Shown one piece after another: positions 32,655 through 43,333 of a stretch of DNA of 64,000 bases. The stretch is from Mycocentrospora acerina. Taxonomy: Eukaryota; Ascomycota; Dothideomycetes; Pleosporales. Positions within the stretch are counted from its first letter, which is position 1; each line of letters begins with the position of its first letter. The notes beneath the pieces are model-generated. The model did not search any database. It had not been told where the DNA came from and saw only the letters and a program-made list of their open reading frames with translations. Both the position numbers and the translations under genes were made by a program. The stretch spans positions 744,001 to 808,000 of the forward strand of contig JAKUHH010000040.1 in assembly GCA_022701365.1 (NCBI GenBank). The letters run 5' to 3'.

Positions 32655-33710
32655 TCATTGGGCGCTCTTCTCTTCCGAAACACCCTTCTTCAGCGTGTTC
32701 TCCTCCTCCTCTCCAAATGGCGCGGCATCTCCATCCAGTACTCGTCTGACCTTTAGATGCGCCGCCGCGCCATGCATCCCCACGACACCAATCCTCTTCT
32801 CCAGCGAGCCCCAGACTTCTACGGGCGGCGCCTCGCCCTTGAACAGCTCCCGTCCTGCGTGAATAAGCTCGTTTGCCGCAAAGCTCCCCGGGGCATATTT
32901 TGGCTCATATGGCACACGGTCCCACTCTTTCCTCTGCAGTCGCAGAAGATGATGCACCATTCCATCCGAGAGCGTAGACTCGATCTTCACATCTGAAGCA
33001 GACATGCGCATTGCCTTCTCGCCATCTGGTTTCCGCTCGCGCTTCTGGGGACGCTGCTCCCCGCCACGTCCTGGCCCAGCTTTTGCCCCGCGCTCACCAC
33101 CAGCTCCTGGGGGGCGTCGGTCTCGGCGGCCCTGAAGGTTTGGCCCACTCATGATAGGACCTTTGGGCCCTCCCTGGCGGGTTATCTTGAGGGTACCGGG
33201 GGCGCGGACCATTGTGCCGGTGGGGGGAGTGGTGCGTGGTGCTCGGGGCCCAGTTGCAAGTTTGGCGAGGCGGGGAGGGGCGGCGGCGCTGCTGGAGGGG
33301 GAGGCTGAGGGGTCCTGCTTCAGGAAGCCGAGGGAGTCGACGGTGCTGGAGGGACGGCGGGGCCCACGAGCTGCCTGGCTGCTGGGGAAGTTGCCCTTTG
33401 CGAGGCCGCCGGGCATGACGCGCTGCTTGGGGAGACTAGCGATTTGCTTGAAGGCGGCGGCATTGCGGGCGGTACGCGAGTTGGGGTTGGCGGGGGCTGC
33501 TTCGGTGGTTAGACGAGGCGATTGAGCGAGCACGTGTGTGCGAGGGGGCAGCATACTGGGAGCAGAGGGAGCAGCGCCGCTGGGCTGTTCCTCGTGCCTC
33601 TTCGCTGAGACGTGGAAAGCCCTCGATGAGCAATTCGCGGCCACAGCTACGTCTCCTGCCAACGAGCGCCGCAGCATGCCCACCGAAGGGCACATGTGTC
33701 GTTGGAACAT
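32655..33710 (-). CDS. Hypothetical mitochondrial protein
   Basis: Not recognised. A single-exon frame of 351 residues from ATG 33710 (open up to an ATG at 33833, which would give 392). The N-terminus MFQRHMCPSVGMLRRSLAG then SRAFHVSAKRHEE is a strong mitochondrial presequence with the FHVS-type peptidase site common in fungi. The middle is basic and Pro/Gly/Arg-rich (GRRDRRPPGAGGERGAK), suggesting RNA or ribosome contact. The C-terminal third is compact: VHHLLRLQRKEWDRVPYEPKYAPGS is the best block for homology search. A mitochondrial ribosome or mRNA-associated factor would fit, but that is inference. Confidence 0.72.
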   Translation of the reverse strand: MFQRHMCPSVGMLRRSLAGDVAVAANCSSRAFHVSAKRHEEQPSGAAPSAPSMLPPRTHVLAQSPRLTTEAAPANPNSRTARNAAAFKQIASLPKQRVMPGGLAKGNFPSSQAARGPRRPSSTVDSLGFLKQDPSASPSSSAAAPPRLAKLATGPRAPRTTPPTGTMVRAPGTLKITRQGGPKGPIMSGPNLQGRRDRRPPGAGGERGAKAGPGRGGEQRPQKRERKPDGEKAMRMSASDVKIESTLSDGMVHHLLRLQRKEWDRVPYEPKYAPGSFAANELIHAGRELFKGEAPPVEVWGSLEKRIGVVGMHGAAAHLKVRRVLDGDAAPFGEEEENTLKKGVSEEKSAQ

Positions 33711-34149
33711 GGCGGCAATGGATGGTTGGGCGGTGCTGCTGCGCTCCAAGATTTCGATATCGCGAGTCTTGGCATACGGACTCCCGCGGCCACGTGCCCA
33801 GCGCTCGCCCTCTTTCACCAACAACATGCTCATCTTACGCGAGCGGTTATCGGACAGATAGAACTATACATACCCCACTGTACGACTGTTTCCCTTTCGT
33901 CCTGTTCAACGCGCGATCGCACTTCTTCCCGCCTCAACTCGACTCAACCCACCTGTCCCCGCGACACGACACGACAAGCACACACCAGCACAAAGGTGAT
34001 ACCACAATATCAACGCCAGTAACCAACCGCTCCTTTGCCTCTGTTTCCAGCCTGTTTACCCCCTGTCGCAAAAATTCCAAAAGAACAGAAGTATAATAGC
34101 CAAAAAGCCATCCATTCTCTACATCCCCCACTATTCACCCACCACCACG
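33711..34149. promoter_or_regulatory. Divergent promoter, mitochondrial gene / CDC26
   Basis: The segment between the two starts includes the possible 41-codon N-terminal extension of the mitochondrial protein (to 33833). The remainder is CA-rich toward CDC26. No defined site. Confidence 0.35.
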
Positions 34150-34359
34150 ATGCTCCGCCGCGCACCCACCACAATCTCACTCACCGCCGCCGACATCGAG
34201 CAGTACGAAGCCAACCGCCAGCGTAAACTCTGGGAGGCCCAACAGCAACAGCAGCAGTCCTCGTCGCAAGCATCCAGCTCCGCCAAGGATAAGCTGCCCC
34301 AGCCCCAACAGAAGAGCAAGAAGGACCGCATTCTGGGCGCAAGTAGTCGCGGCAACTGA
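34150..34359 (+). CDS. CDC26: Anaphase-promoting complex subunit CDC26
   Basis: Small APC/C subunit (Apc12) that inserts its N-terminus into the TPR superhelix of Cdc16/Apc6 and stabilises it. Intronless, 69 residues. The N-terminus MLRRAPTTISLTAADIEQYE matches the conserved MLRR-P-T...L...DI..YE/FE pattern of Cdc26 from yeast to human. The rest is a Gln/Ser-rich helix and a basic tail (KSKKDRILGASS). Size and motif agree with the family. Confidence 0.88.
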   Translation: MLRRAPTTISLTAADIEQYEANRQRKLWEAQQQQQQSSSQASSSAKDKLPQPQQKSKKDRILGASSRGN

Positions 34360-36894
34360 GAAAAGAATGTGGTGGTGATGTACCGCGTATGTTTGGATTG
34401 TAGGCTTTGTTATTTTTTGTTAGCTCGACGCCGACACTATATCTCGAGATGCCGTGACAGGTGACAGCGGGGCGCTCACGTCGCACTCCATCTATTCGCT
34501 GACGGAATGTTTTGGCCATCTTTGACTTGGGATGGATGACCCGGCGTTTTTTTAGTGGGATGATACCCATGCATGAGGAGTTTTTTACTTTGCGTCTGGT
34601 GAGTCACTCTCTCTTTTTCCACAGACTGAAAGCACGCAGGACTGACAACGTTTAGAATTCCGCATCTTGAATACATATGTACACTTTCCTGTATCGTGTG
34701 GACAAAAGGAAACGTCTTGGTATGAGCGGAGCATTGTAGACCAACCTCGCTTTTGGTCAGTCCATGTGTGCCTTTTTGTAGCGACTGTGTGCGCCTTTTG
34801 CCTATGATGAAGCTTTCGAGAATATCAAGGCGTTGCAACGCTCCTGTCACGGGAGATTAGAGCACAATCGTATTTAACACTTGAACTGTTCGTCGTTCCG
34901 CTTGCACTCAATGTTTCGACGATCCCGTAGACATACCACTGTTGTGAAGTCGGCATGTGCATCTTAGCTCACCGCGATGTTCAACAGCCGTTCACTCAAT
35001 TGTTGCCAGATATCCACGGTTCGCTTGAGATTGCACGTAATCACATTACTACTACAGGAAGGCACAGGGCAAGCTACATAGTATGGGTGATATCATAGGC
35101 AATATGGAAGTGAATCGAGCTACGAATGCCAGTGGTCAGGATGGCACTAAGAGGCTTGCCAATCAAGAGAACCAGAAAGGGGTGAAGAATATCACTCAAT
35201 CGCAATTTGGAGGCAATATTTGCTAAGAACAGAAGTCCGAATACCCGTAGCATTCATGTCTTTTCACTGGCTCATCTCTTGCGATCCTTTCGCCCGTTGA
35301 ACAAGTAAATGTACAATTTAGCCTGATCGTACTGCAAAGGGCAAGGACAGCCATATCGAAGAAGCCGTTTGGAGAGATGGTCGAGATCTTCAGGGTCGTG
35401 TCGATACCCAAAAAAAGGTTAGGTTTCGCGTCAATATCGGAGCGTCTTAAGTTGAGGAACAAAGTTCATGTTGGGAGAACTTAATAGGATAGTTCCATAT
35501 TAAACATATTATAGTTGTAGCGCTAGCATATAACCCGACAGAGCCAGCACAGTTACTTCAAATCAAGATCTTCAGTACAATAAATAGCCCGGGACACGTA
35601 CACTATCCCTACTGGGATGAACGAAGTAGTGCAACGCAAGCCGTTCAAATCTCCAAAGTTGTACTAAAACCCCCCCTGTTTATTCTTCCAGATTATCCGT
35701 CGACCAGACTCAAGCGTGGAAGACCCGGATACCGAAATGCCGCTCTCTGTGCTGATCTTTTCCAAAACGAGGGGCGGAACGTAGAACCGTCTGCTTGTTA
35801 CCGTCGCTTTTGTAGCTAACCTGGAGAACGAGCCGCTCACGTGCTGACCCAGAGTGCTGGTGCACTCCACAGTAAAACGCGGAACATGGTAACCATTTGT
35901 CGTTAGCTCCTGTCGCTCAACACACACACTCCCTGTTTCAGCTCGACATGTCTAAAATGTCAGCTCTGCAAATTGTCGTCAGTGCTGCTTGACTCGACAA
36001 GATGTTTCCGATATTTTCGCGAGTACGGTGTGAACTTTGTAACTCGCAATGCAATGTCATAGTCCCGGCCGTGCTGGCCTCCGTAATTAGAAGCCGTTTA
36101 TCAGATGGCGTTGTTAGTGCACAGTAGTGACCAGGCTTGTCTTGACGATCTCGAAACGGCAATGGCCTGGCGTGGACTTTATACGAGATCTTCTTCGATA
36201 AGCCAGTCATGTACTAGAAGACGTCAAGCATAGTACCTAACATAAACCTGTGTGTAGGCCTGAGTGTAGGTTTGGGGAAAGTGCAACAACAAAAGTCAGA
36301 AGCCGTTCACACTCTATGGATCTGTGTATCTGTATTCTGTCTGTTCAAGCAACATGTTATGGCGCCAGCACATACAGTGAGCACGTATCATCGGAATGAC
36401 AAATTGTGTCGTTGTCGATGAAGTGACTGCCCCAGCAAGGCACCGGCTAGAGGAATCTGAACAGTACAATCATGAAGAAAAAAGCGGTTTTTGAAACCAC
36501 CTTCGTGTGTCGAGTTGAAATAATATGCAAAGATTGCTTTGTTTGCAGGAAGGTCAGGCCTCAAGCTACCGTAAAGACTTATCATATTTCCCGGCCTTCA
36601 GCACGATTGCGTACTAGTAATTAAAGTTCATGATCAAATACCCTCACTTAGACCTGCGCCCTGAGCGGGAGACGGTGAGATGAGTTCGGTGGCGTACCGA
36701 GACCATGGAATAGTACCGGAACGACAGTCCGGCGATATGTTAACCATCAAGTGTGGTTAGCATCTGCCGAAAGCAAAATCATCGAGGAAGCGTGAGAAAC
36801 TCGACCTGTTGTCTCTTGTGGTGAGAGTGTCAAATTGGAACTGTGTCTGTGGGATGCTCGATACCGACCGTGAGAGCTCAAAGAGATATAGATC
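34360..36894. other. Gene-poor region
   Basis: About 2.5 kb without a supportable gene. Open frames are short, overlap on both strands and lack family features or consistent splice sites. Composition is more AT-rich than the flanking genes. No terminal repeats or transposase motifs were seen. Confidence 0.45.
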
Positions 36895-37577
36895 TCAGAT
36901 GTTTCTCCTCCTCTTGATCAGGGTGCTGGTAAAAAAATTTAGTCTCGTCGCCAAGTGCCTACTGTCTGATGCATACTCACTGCGACTTATCCCTACAATA
37001 CAATGCAAGCAGTAGAAATGTAGGAACGCATTGAGACCCGAGTGCTTGCCGTGTTTCAGCTGCGATGACTTGAGGATTTGAGAAAAATTCAAGCCCCTTC
37101 TATTAATCTCAAGCTCCGAGATCCTGAATGCAGTGCCAAGGACCGAGTATATAATCGCAAAAGCCACACGGCTTAGAGCCGAAGCCATGAAGTTTTTAAC
37201 ATTCCCGTGAAGTAAAAAAGACAAAAACGGACTCCACTGTTTTTACCAGCGTCTTTCAACGTCTTTTGTGAGTCCATCATAGCTCGTATCGATGTCGAAC
37301 CAGTGCCCTGTGAAGCGATTTTGTACTGTCGCGTGGATGTCCACCAATCAGTTGGCTGTGGGACCTCCATGTCGCATCGGCTCAAGGATGTTGAAGCCCT
37401 TGCTAGCGAGCATAGGCGCACAGGAAGATGCATCCGATGAATGGAGGAACTGCAGGAACCCCCACTGGCGCGATCCTTCTGGCGTATTGTCCCTTGCAGG
37501 CCGCAGGCGATGGTAGGCATTAGCCAACATGAACGGTAACCAAGATCGAAGGTTCCCGCTCGAGCCCAACGCCGCAA
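36895..37577 (-). pseudogene. Possible decayed coding remnant, minus strand
   Basis: One minus-strand frame is open from about 37577 to 36895 apart from two stops (TGA at 37350-37348 and a TAA near 37245). Protein-like stretches are LRSWLPFMLANAYHRLRP, GFLQFLHSSD, FNILEPMRHGGPTAN and LVDIHATVQNRFTGHWF. The TGA could come from a TGG by one change. I do not recognise the family. The far end (after KNFMAS) may be chance. Confidence 0.3.
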
Positions 37578-37937
37578 TCTGTAGAAAAGTATGACGGGAC
37601 GAAGAACCTCAGAACGGGTCGTATCGTTGCAAGGCAGGACGCTATGGACGCGTTGTCTGAGTGGTCGTACCTCTATCCGAAGGTCATTGCGGGGGAAATC
37701 TTTCCCGCGATGACTGACGGCAAGTCTGGAAGCGAACTAGCGTATCCCTGTCCTCAGCTCAAACAGGCATGAGCTTCTGAAACACTCTACGATGCGTGGC
37801 AACTCCAAAAGCTCCTGGCCGAGAGTGCCGGTGTGTCTCTTACGCGTTAACTCATATGGCTCGCCACATCAAACCCTACCATTATCTCAGAAGGTTTCGA
37901 AGACGACAGTTATCGCATGGTGAAGGCCATCAGTGAT
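37533..37937 (+). pseudogene. Possible decayed coding remnant, plus strand
   Basis: A single plus frame reads through about 135 codons with only three in-frame stops (TGA 37770, a TAA near 37848, TAG 37935-37937). Sections look like real protein: LRTGRIVARQDAMDALSEWS, LYPKVIAGEIFPAMTDGKSG, TLYDAWQLQKLLAESAGVS and SEGFEDDSYRMVKAISD. Two of the stops could arise from CGA or CAA by C-to-T change. Family not recognised. It overlaps the end of the minus-strand remnant, so at most one of the two may be real in the overlap. Confidence 0.35.
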
Positions 37938-39374
37938 TAGCACCCGTTGGGATGATCCCACGAACAAGAATAGTACTACGCGGCTTGACGTCTTGCCTTG
38001 TATCGGAGAATGCCGGTACTCGTCATAGCACACGCCTTTTACGTAGGCAGGACCCGTACGTGCGACTGCAGTTTCTTATGATCCACACAGCAGTGGCTCT
38101 GGGTAGGGCATGTCCCAGGAAGAGGCCCGAATGTCGCCTGAGCCACGCGACACGTCGAGTCAAGGCCATCATTGGAGCCCTACGGGAGCCGAGTGCGGGA
38201 CGATGCCGCTCAACGAAAATCAACAGGCCAGTCATTACTGGGAGCTCGACTCCTCGGGGTTATGGTTCGCCTCCCTCGCCATCACCATGATCATGAATCG
38301 CAGCTGCGTAGGCATTGAGCCGCTGTGCAGGACAAGATCCAGCAGCGAGATAAATCTGCCGGCACTAATTCATCTCATATCATCAGTCAGCCATAGTTGC
38401 GTCAGTTTGCCATTGCTAGCTGCCGAAGCTCTCATTCACTATGGCTGACATCGCTACGCCGAATCATCTCTTCTTTCTATTGATTCCAAGATCACCTGGC
38501 GCAACGTACCGCGTCAAATTTCCATGCGCTTGACGGCGCTTCCGAATGCCGTGCCTCGCCTCATGGGCTGCAGCGCGAAGACCATCAAAACCCCGCGAAT
38601 CACATCGCGTGGAGCTTGAGCAATTCACAAAGACGTTGGCGTCTTCTAGCCAATACCGACTCGCAGGCTTGTCTTGTTCCTGGACCCCACCTTCGGTTTC
38701 CGCAACTAGTTACGCCACTGGCTACGTTCCTGTCTGCTGTCGCATGCATCCATGAATCTTGGCCCAGTTAGCTTGTTGGAATCGCATACACGCTATACTA
38801 GGGCGACGGAGTGAGCAGGGGGTGTACCTCAGGATCGCCGTGTCCACACAACTCAGGACCACCAGGTTGGTGGCTGCAACCAGGGACCACCTTCGAGGCC
38901 CGGGCTTCCTCCTGGGCTCTCTGCAGCCTAAGTCTCTGTGCCGCAGCATCTTTCCTATTTTACCATGTAACGTCCCGCTACACAGAATCCTCCCTTTGGC
39001 CTCGCGTGCCTCTAATACCTATCACGACCTTATCCTATTCTTCACGGTACCTTGCATACAATTCGTGTTTGGACTAACAGCTGAGGCGCCAGCTTCCCGT
39101 CCCGCCTGCTGTCTACGAGACAAATTTATGCTTTGACTAGATATTAGCCTCTCCTCCAGACATCGTCGACACTCCATTTACCGATATCCTTTCACGATCC
39201 CGACTATCCTTTTAAACCCGAATCATTTGTGTGTGGCATTCTTCTCAATCACCAACATCTAGTCCTACGTATCATTGGTGGGTGGAGCAAGAAGACGCTG
39301 GACGGACTGTCATGCTGCGTGTGTCCAAGAAACATTGAAACGATTGAACGAGTAGTGCCCTGGCGAGTGCGAGA
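37938..39374. other. Gene-poor region upstream of the receptor-like gene
   Basis: Overlapping short frames on both strands with no recognisable content. The last few hundred bases should hold the promoter of the receptor-like gene. Nothing specific seen. Confidence 0.4.
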
Positions 39375-41205
39375 ATGGCAAACACAACATTGAGTTCCTC
39401 TCTTCGAGGGTCCTGCCCTCCACCTTTCTACAATGCGGCCGCGTTTGGTCTCAATGGCTGTACGTCTTCTTTACTGATCTGTGAGATTACTGCTAACATG
39501 TTCAGTTGTGGATGGAAGATGGTGCGCGCCTGTGGACAATATTCAGAAAGGCCTAACTTGTTGTTTACCTTGCCCGATGACAGACTATGTTTATCCCTCT
39601 GGCAAGTATGGCCTATCTGGTACTCCAATTACACACGCTAACCATTTCCAAGAATTCAAGACTTGGTACAGAGTAGCAGAAGCACTCAATGTGGCGGGCC
39701 TGATCTGCCTGGTGTTCTTGTTGGCTTCATACACATTCCTTCCTGCTGATAAAACACGGCGGCACTACTTGAGCTATTGCCTCATCATTGCTGCAATATG
39801 GATGGCAGTGAGTAGTCACCGTAGGACCTGCTTGTTCACCTGCTCACGCCTAATAGCTCGGTTTTGTGATCCCATTTGGGGCGAAGCCTGACCAGTGTTA
39901 CGACGAAATTACACCAAATGATATGTACTCCAGTTTGACATGCGCTTTCTCAGGCGCGTTCCTTATTGCCGGAGGACTTTCAATAGCTGTATGGAGTGAG
40001 TGTTCTTTGAAATATCTGCCTATGCACCTCATCCTAATTACAGTCTAGTTTTTATCCGTGCTCTCTCGATGCACCTCCAGATCTGTTGGGACGTCACTCC
40101 CGGAAAGAAGTTCTTCTACTGGGCTCAAGGATTGGGCTGGTTAGTTGCTGCCACATTTTTCACCATTACCATCACCATCACCGGAGTGTCGTTCAGATTT
40201 GGCGATGTTTGCCATGTCAACGCTGCGAACTCAATGGCGGACTTCTGGGGCCCTTTGTTGGCCATTGCTGGATCGGCCATGCTTATACAAGTTTCAACGT
40301 TAGTACGACCGTCAACCTGCACGATCTCCATACTGATATACTCCGCAGTTTCGTGTACTGTATCAAAGTGTATCTCCAGAACATGTGGAGCGACGAAAAG
40401 ACCGAGACGCAAAGCAGTGCTGGTCTCCCCTCTTATACGACCAGTGTGCGAACACGCTCTGCCCGCGCTGTCTACAGAAGAGTTCGGAAAGTCCTCTGGC
40501 TTCAATGGAGAGGCATCACTATCGTTGTCTTCATCCTTGTCGATGTCATCTTCTTCTCGATCGTCTTTGTTTGGCTGAACTCCATTACCTCCCACGCCTT
40601 GAATGATATTGAATCAATCAAGCCATTCTTATTTTGTTTGATCCTCCATTCTACAGAACCCGACAAATGCTTTTCTATCGGGCAAGATCTGGCCGTCGAT
40701 CAGAAGACGGTCATTGCCGTCCTTTTGATGCTCTCCGTAAGCCAAGCAGACATCAATATTTTTAAGAAAGCGCTGACATAATTAGATTGCTGGCCTCCAA
40801 GCTTTCGTCTTACTAGTCCGTTGGACCATGTTCACAGCATGGATCGAGTTCTTCAAGTCCAAGTTCAGCAAAAATAGTGAATTCGTTTCCCTCGATGCAA
40901 TGCACCACACAGAGAACCCACGACATTATGAGTTGAAGAAGTTCGACAACGGCATCTTGAAGTCACCTGAGAGTGCCGTCACTAGCCCTGGCCCTGGCGT
41001 TGGCACAGATTACGATCAATTTCGAACCAGGACCCCAGACTACTTCCATGACGATACCCAACGGCAATACCATAGTCCGGATCTAAGTTTCTCAGCACCT
41101 CGACCTATCTCTCAAGCTGCGGCCCGAGTGGGATGGGATCCTAGGAGCACACATGCTAGGGGAGGACTGGGGCTCCACCCCCCTAGGTTTGAGGACAAGT
41201 TCTGA
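39375..41205 (+). CDS. Seven-transmembrane receptor-like protein (fungal Frizzled/Smoothened-like type)
   Basis: Polytopic plasma-membrane protein resembling fungal GPCR candidates distantly related to Frizzled/Smoothened without the cysteine-rich domain. Seven exons (39375-39459, 39506-39601, 39653-39807, 39857-39995, 40049-40298, 40349-40736, 40786-41205) give 510 residues. The extracellular N-terminus is Cys-rich: GSCPPPFYN, GRWCAPVDN, CCLPCPMTDYVYPS. About seven hydrophobic segments follow, including NVAGLICLVFLLASYTFL, GWLVAATFFTITITITGV and GITIVVFILVDVIFF. Conserved-looking loops are FVIPFGAKPDQCYDEITPND and LSMHLQICWDV. The cytosolic tail is Ser/Pro-rich with possible phosphosites. 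Intron 2 begins GC rather than GT (donor G|GCAAGT), the only such case found here. Family assignment is from memory of motif style. Confidence 0.7.
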
Positions 41206-43333
41206 ACATGAGAGAGACATAGCCCTTACGAAATTACGACTACTAGAAAGACATTACGAGAGAAGCTCATTATAGCTTGCACACATGCGCTATATCCATG
41301 TTGAATTTCTTTCTAAACAACGTGTCCGCATCCGTTGCGACTATTTGAACCAATGGCAGGCACGACTGAACCAGTAGAAGTCTGCCATGTCAGTAGAACA
41401 ACAAGATACCTGTGATTAAATATCACAATTCTTTGCGAACTACACCGAGATACCCCATCAGTGTAATTCACGGAGTGAGTCATTGTTCTATTTGGTATTA
41501 GTTTGCCGGATTTCGAGACGAAGAAGCGCTGGAAAGGCCATTGTCAACATTTTCACGACCCAACTTTGGGCTTTGTTGTATCACTTCTTTGTACATGGCT
41601 TCGGCCGCCTTTTAGATGACTTTTCTGTTTGTTAAGCTGGCATGTTACATGCAGTTTCCAAAAGTTTCAATCGCTAGATGAAGACCCAATGTTCCAAAAG
41701 GGGACTGCAAGTTGCGCTCATGCGTAGGTGGAAATATTAATTAAAGAAGTTCTATCATCTGAAAAAATGGGTTTCAGTGACTTTTGTCGCGTGCCAACCT
41801 GTGAACCCCAGAGAATCGCTGCAGCACGGAATCATGTTCCAGGCACCTCTGCCAAAGAACCTCATCTCCACATGAGCACTTGAACACCATGTACGATCGG
41901 GTCATCCGGCTCGCCTAGTCAGGCCCCCTAACCTACAGCTGCTGACGGATGAGCCATTACGTTTTCAGGTCTGGTTTGGCATGACGTCTGGGCAGCACAC
42001 GTTTCCTTCCGGCTTCCCCATATCTGTATGGCCTGAAAACTTTTTTCCTTTGTCGTATTGAACGGTCCGAGAATCTTACATGTTTCGCTAGATGCCGCCC
42101 CGACACGCCCAACTCATGCAGGAAATAAATTATCTTCTCTTCGCCCTGGCAGGACCAAAGAGCACCTGCATAGGGTGGCTTACGAGACACCAAAGAGCCC
42201 AATGCCGTTTTGTGCAGATGCGATGCGAGCACATGTGTGGCTTGCATGGCCATACTATGACCTGCAGTTTCTAGGTACGCCCGACGCTTCAACAGCCCGT
42301 CCCCTGTCGTTTCCAGAAGACTTGGGGATCACAAAAGGGTCTTGCGTAATGCGGAGATGGATACATCAATGTGGAAATTTGACCGTTTGGTCACGGTGAC
42401 ATGTCAGTAAGGGCATAGCGTCACGAAAGGAAGACGGCGAGACTTGCGTGCTCGGTGGTTCTTCCCAATTGAGTCACTGCGCCGCAAAGGCACTAGTTTG
42501 CCTGGAGGTGTTGGAGGATTTGATGGAACTGAGGCGGGCATCGGCTCGCGATGGAGATGGAGCGGCTCGGTTTCTAAGCGAAGGATAGGTTTAATGAGAT
42601 GCAAGCGGTCCTGGGGGATGCGATGTTAGATGGTTCGTAGGACAATGCGATTAGCAAGAAAGTACAGGTGTATCAACAATACTTGACTGGATGCGTCCCG
42701 GCCCGCGAATGCCATCAGTTTATAGCTAGGTGGCCTATAACTTATAGATTAGGAGCGACTGAGACGCGCATGTCGCAGCGGGTAAGCGAATGGTGTTGCC
42801 AATGAGTGTAAGCGGACAGTGCTGCTGATGCTGATGTTGTGACGCCGAGCGATACTCGACGCACGACACTCAAAGTAGAGATTAGTTACCATTCACGACT
42901 TAAACTCTGTGTCGCAGTCTTCCAGAAGTTCAACCTCCATGTTCACACATCTTCTTATGATGTGGCGCAGCTATGGTGTAGTCCTGGCACCAAAAATCAG
43001 CATCACGCATGACAAAGCACATGATTCCGCTATCTAGGCACCTATCTTATCGCATTCTGACCTTTAGCTCTTACGTCTCACCGTTGTCTTGCGTGTTCTC
43101 AGCGATTTCGCTGACACGAAGCGACACCGCAAGTTAGAAGAAGCACGTCATCTTATGCTTTGAAATGAAAGCCACGATGTCGTCCTTCCTGCCCCACCAA
43201 AGAGCAGCCCCTCTCCATCCATAAACACCATCTCCGACCTCAACTCTGGCAATTGAATTTCAACCCGAGAGCCTTAGATATCACCTAGCCGAGAGCTATT
43301 AGTAAATCCAAAAACCTATAGTACAGTTCGGAA
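41206..43333. other. Gene-poor region
   Basis: 2.1 kb without a supported gene. Open frames at 41957-42604 occur on both strands with no family features. The right end should hold the promoter of the dehydrogenase. Confidence 0.45.

Noticed and set aside
34360..39374. Transposon or RIP-mutated repeat
   Set aside because: No transposase or reverse transcriptase motifs and no terminal repeats were seen. TpA enrichment could not be measured by eye.
39375..41205. Pheromone or cAMP receptor of the classic fungal GPCR classes
   Set aside because: The Cys-rich N-terminus and loop motifs do not fit Ste2, Ste3 or Git3 types.
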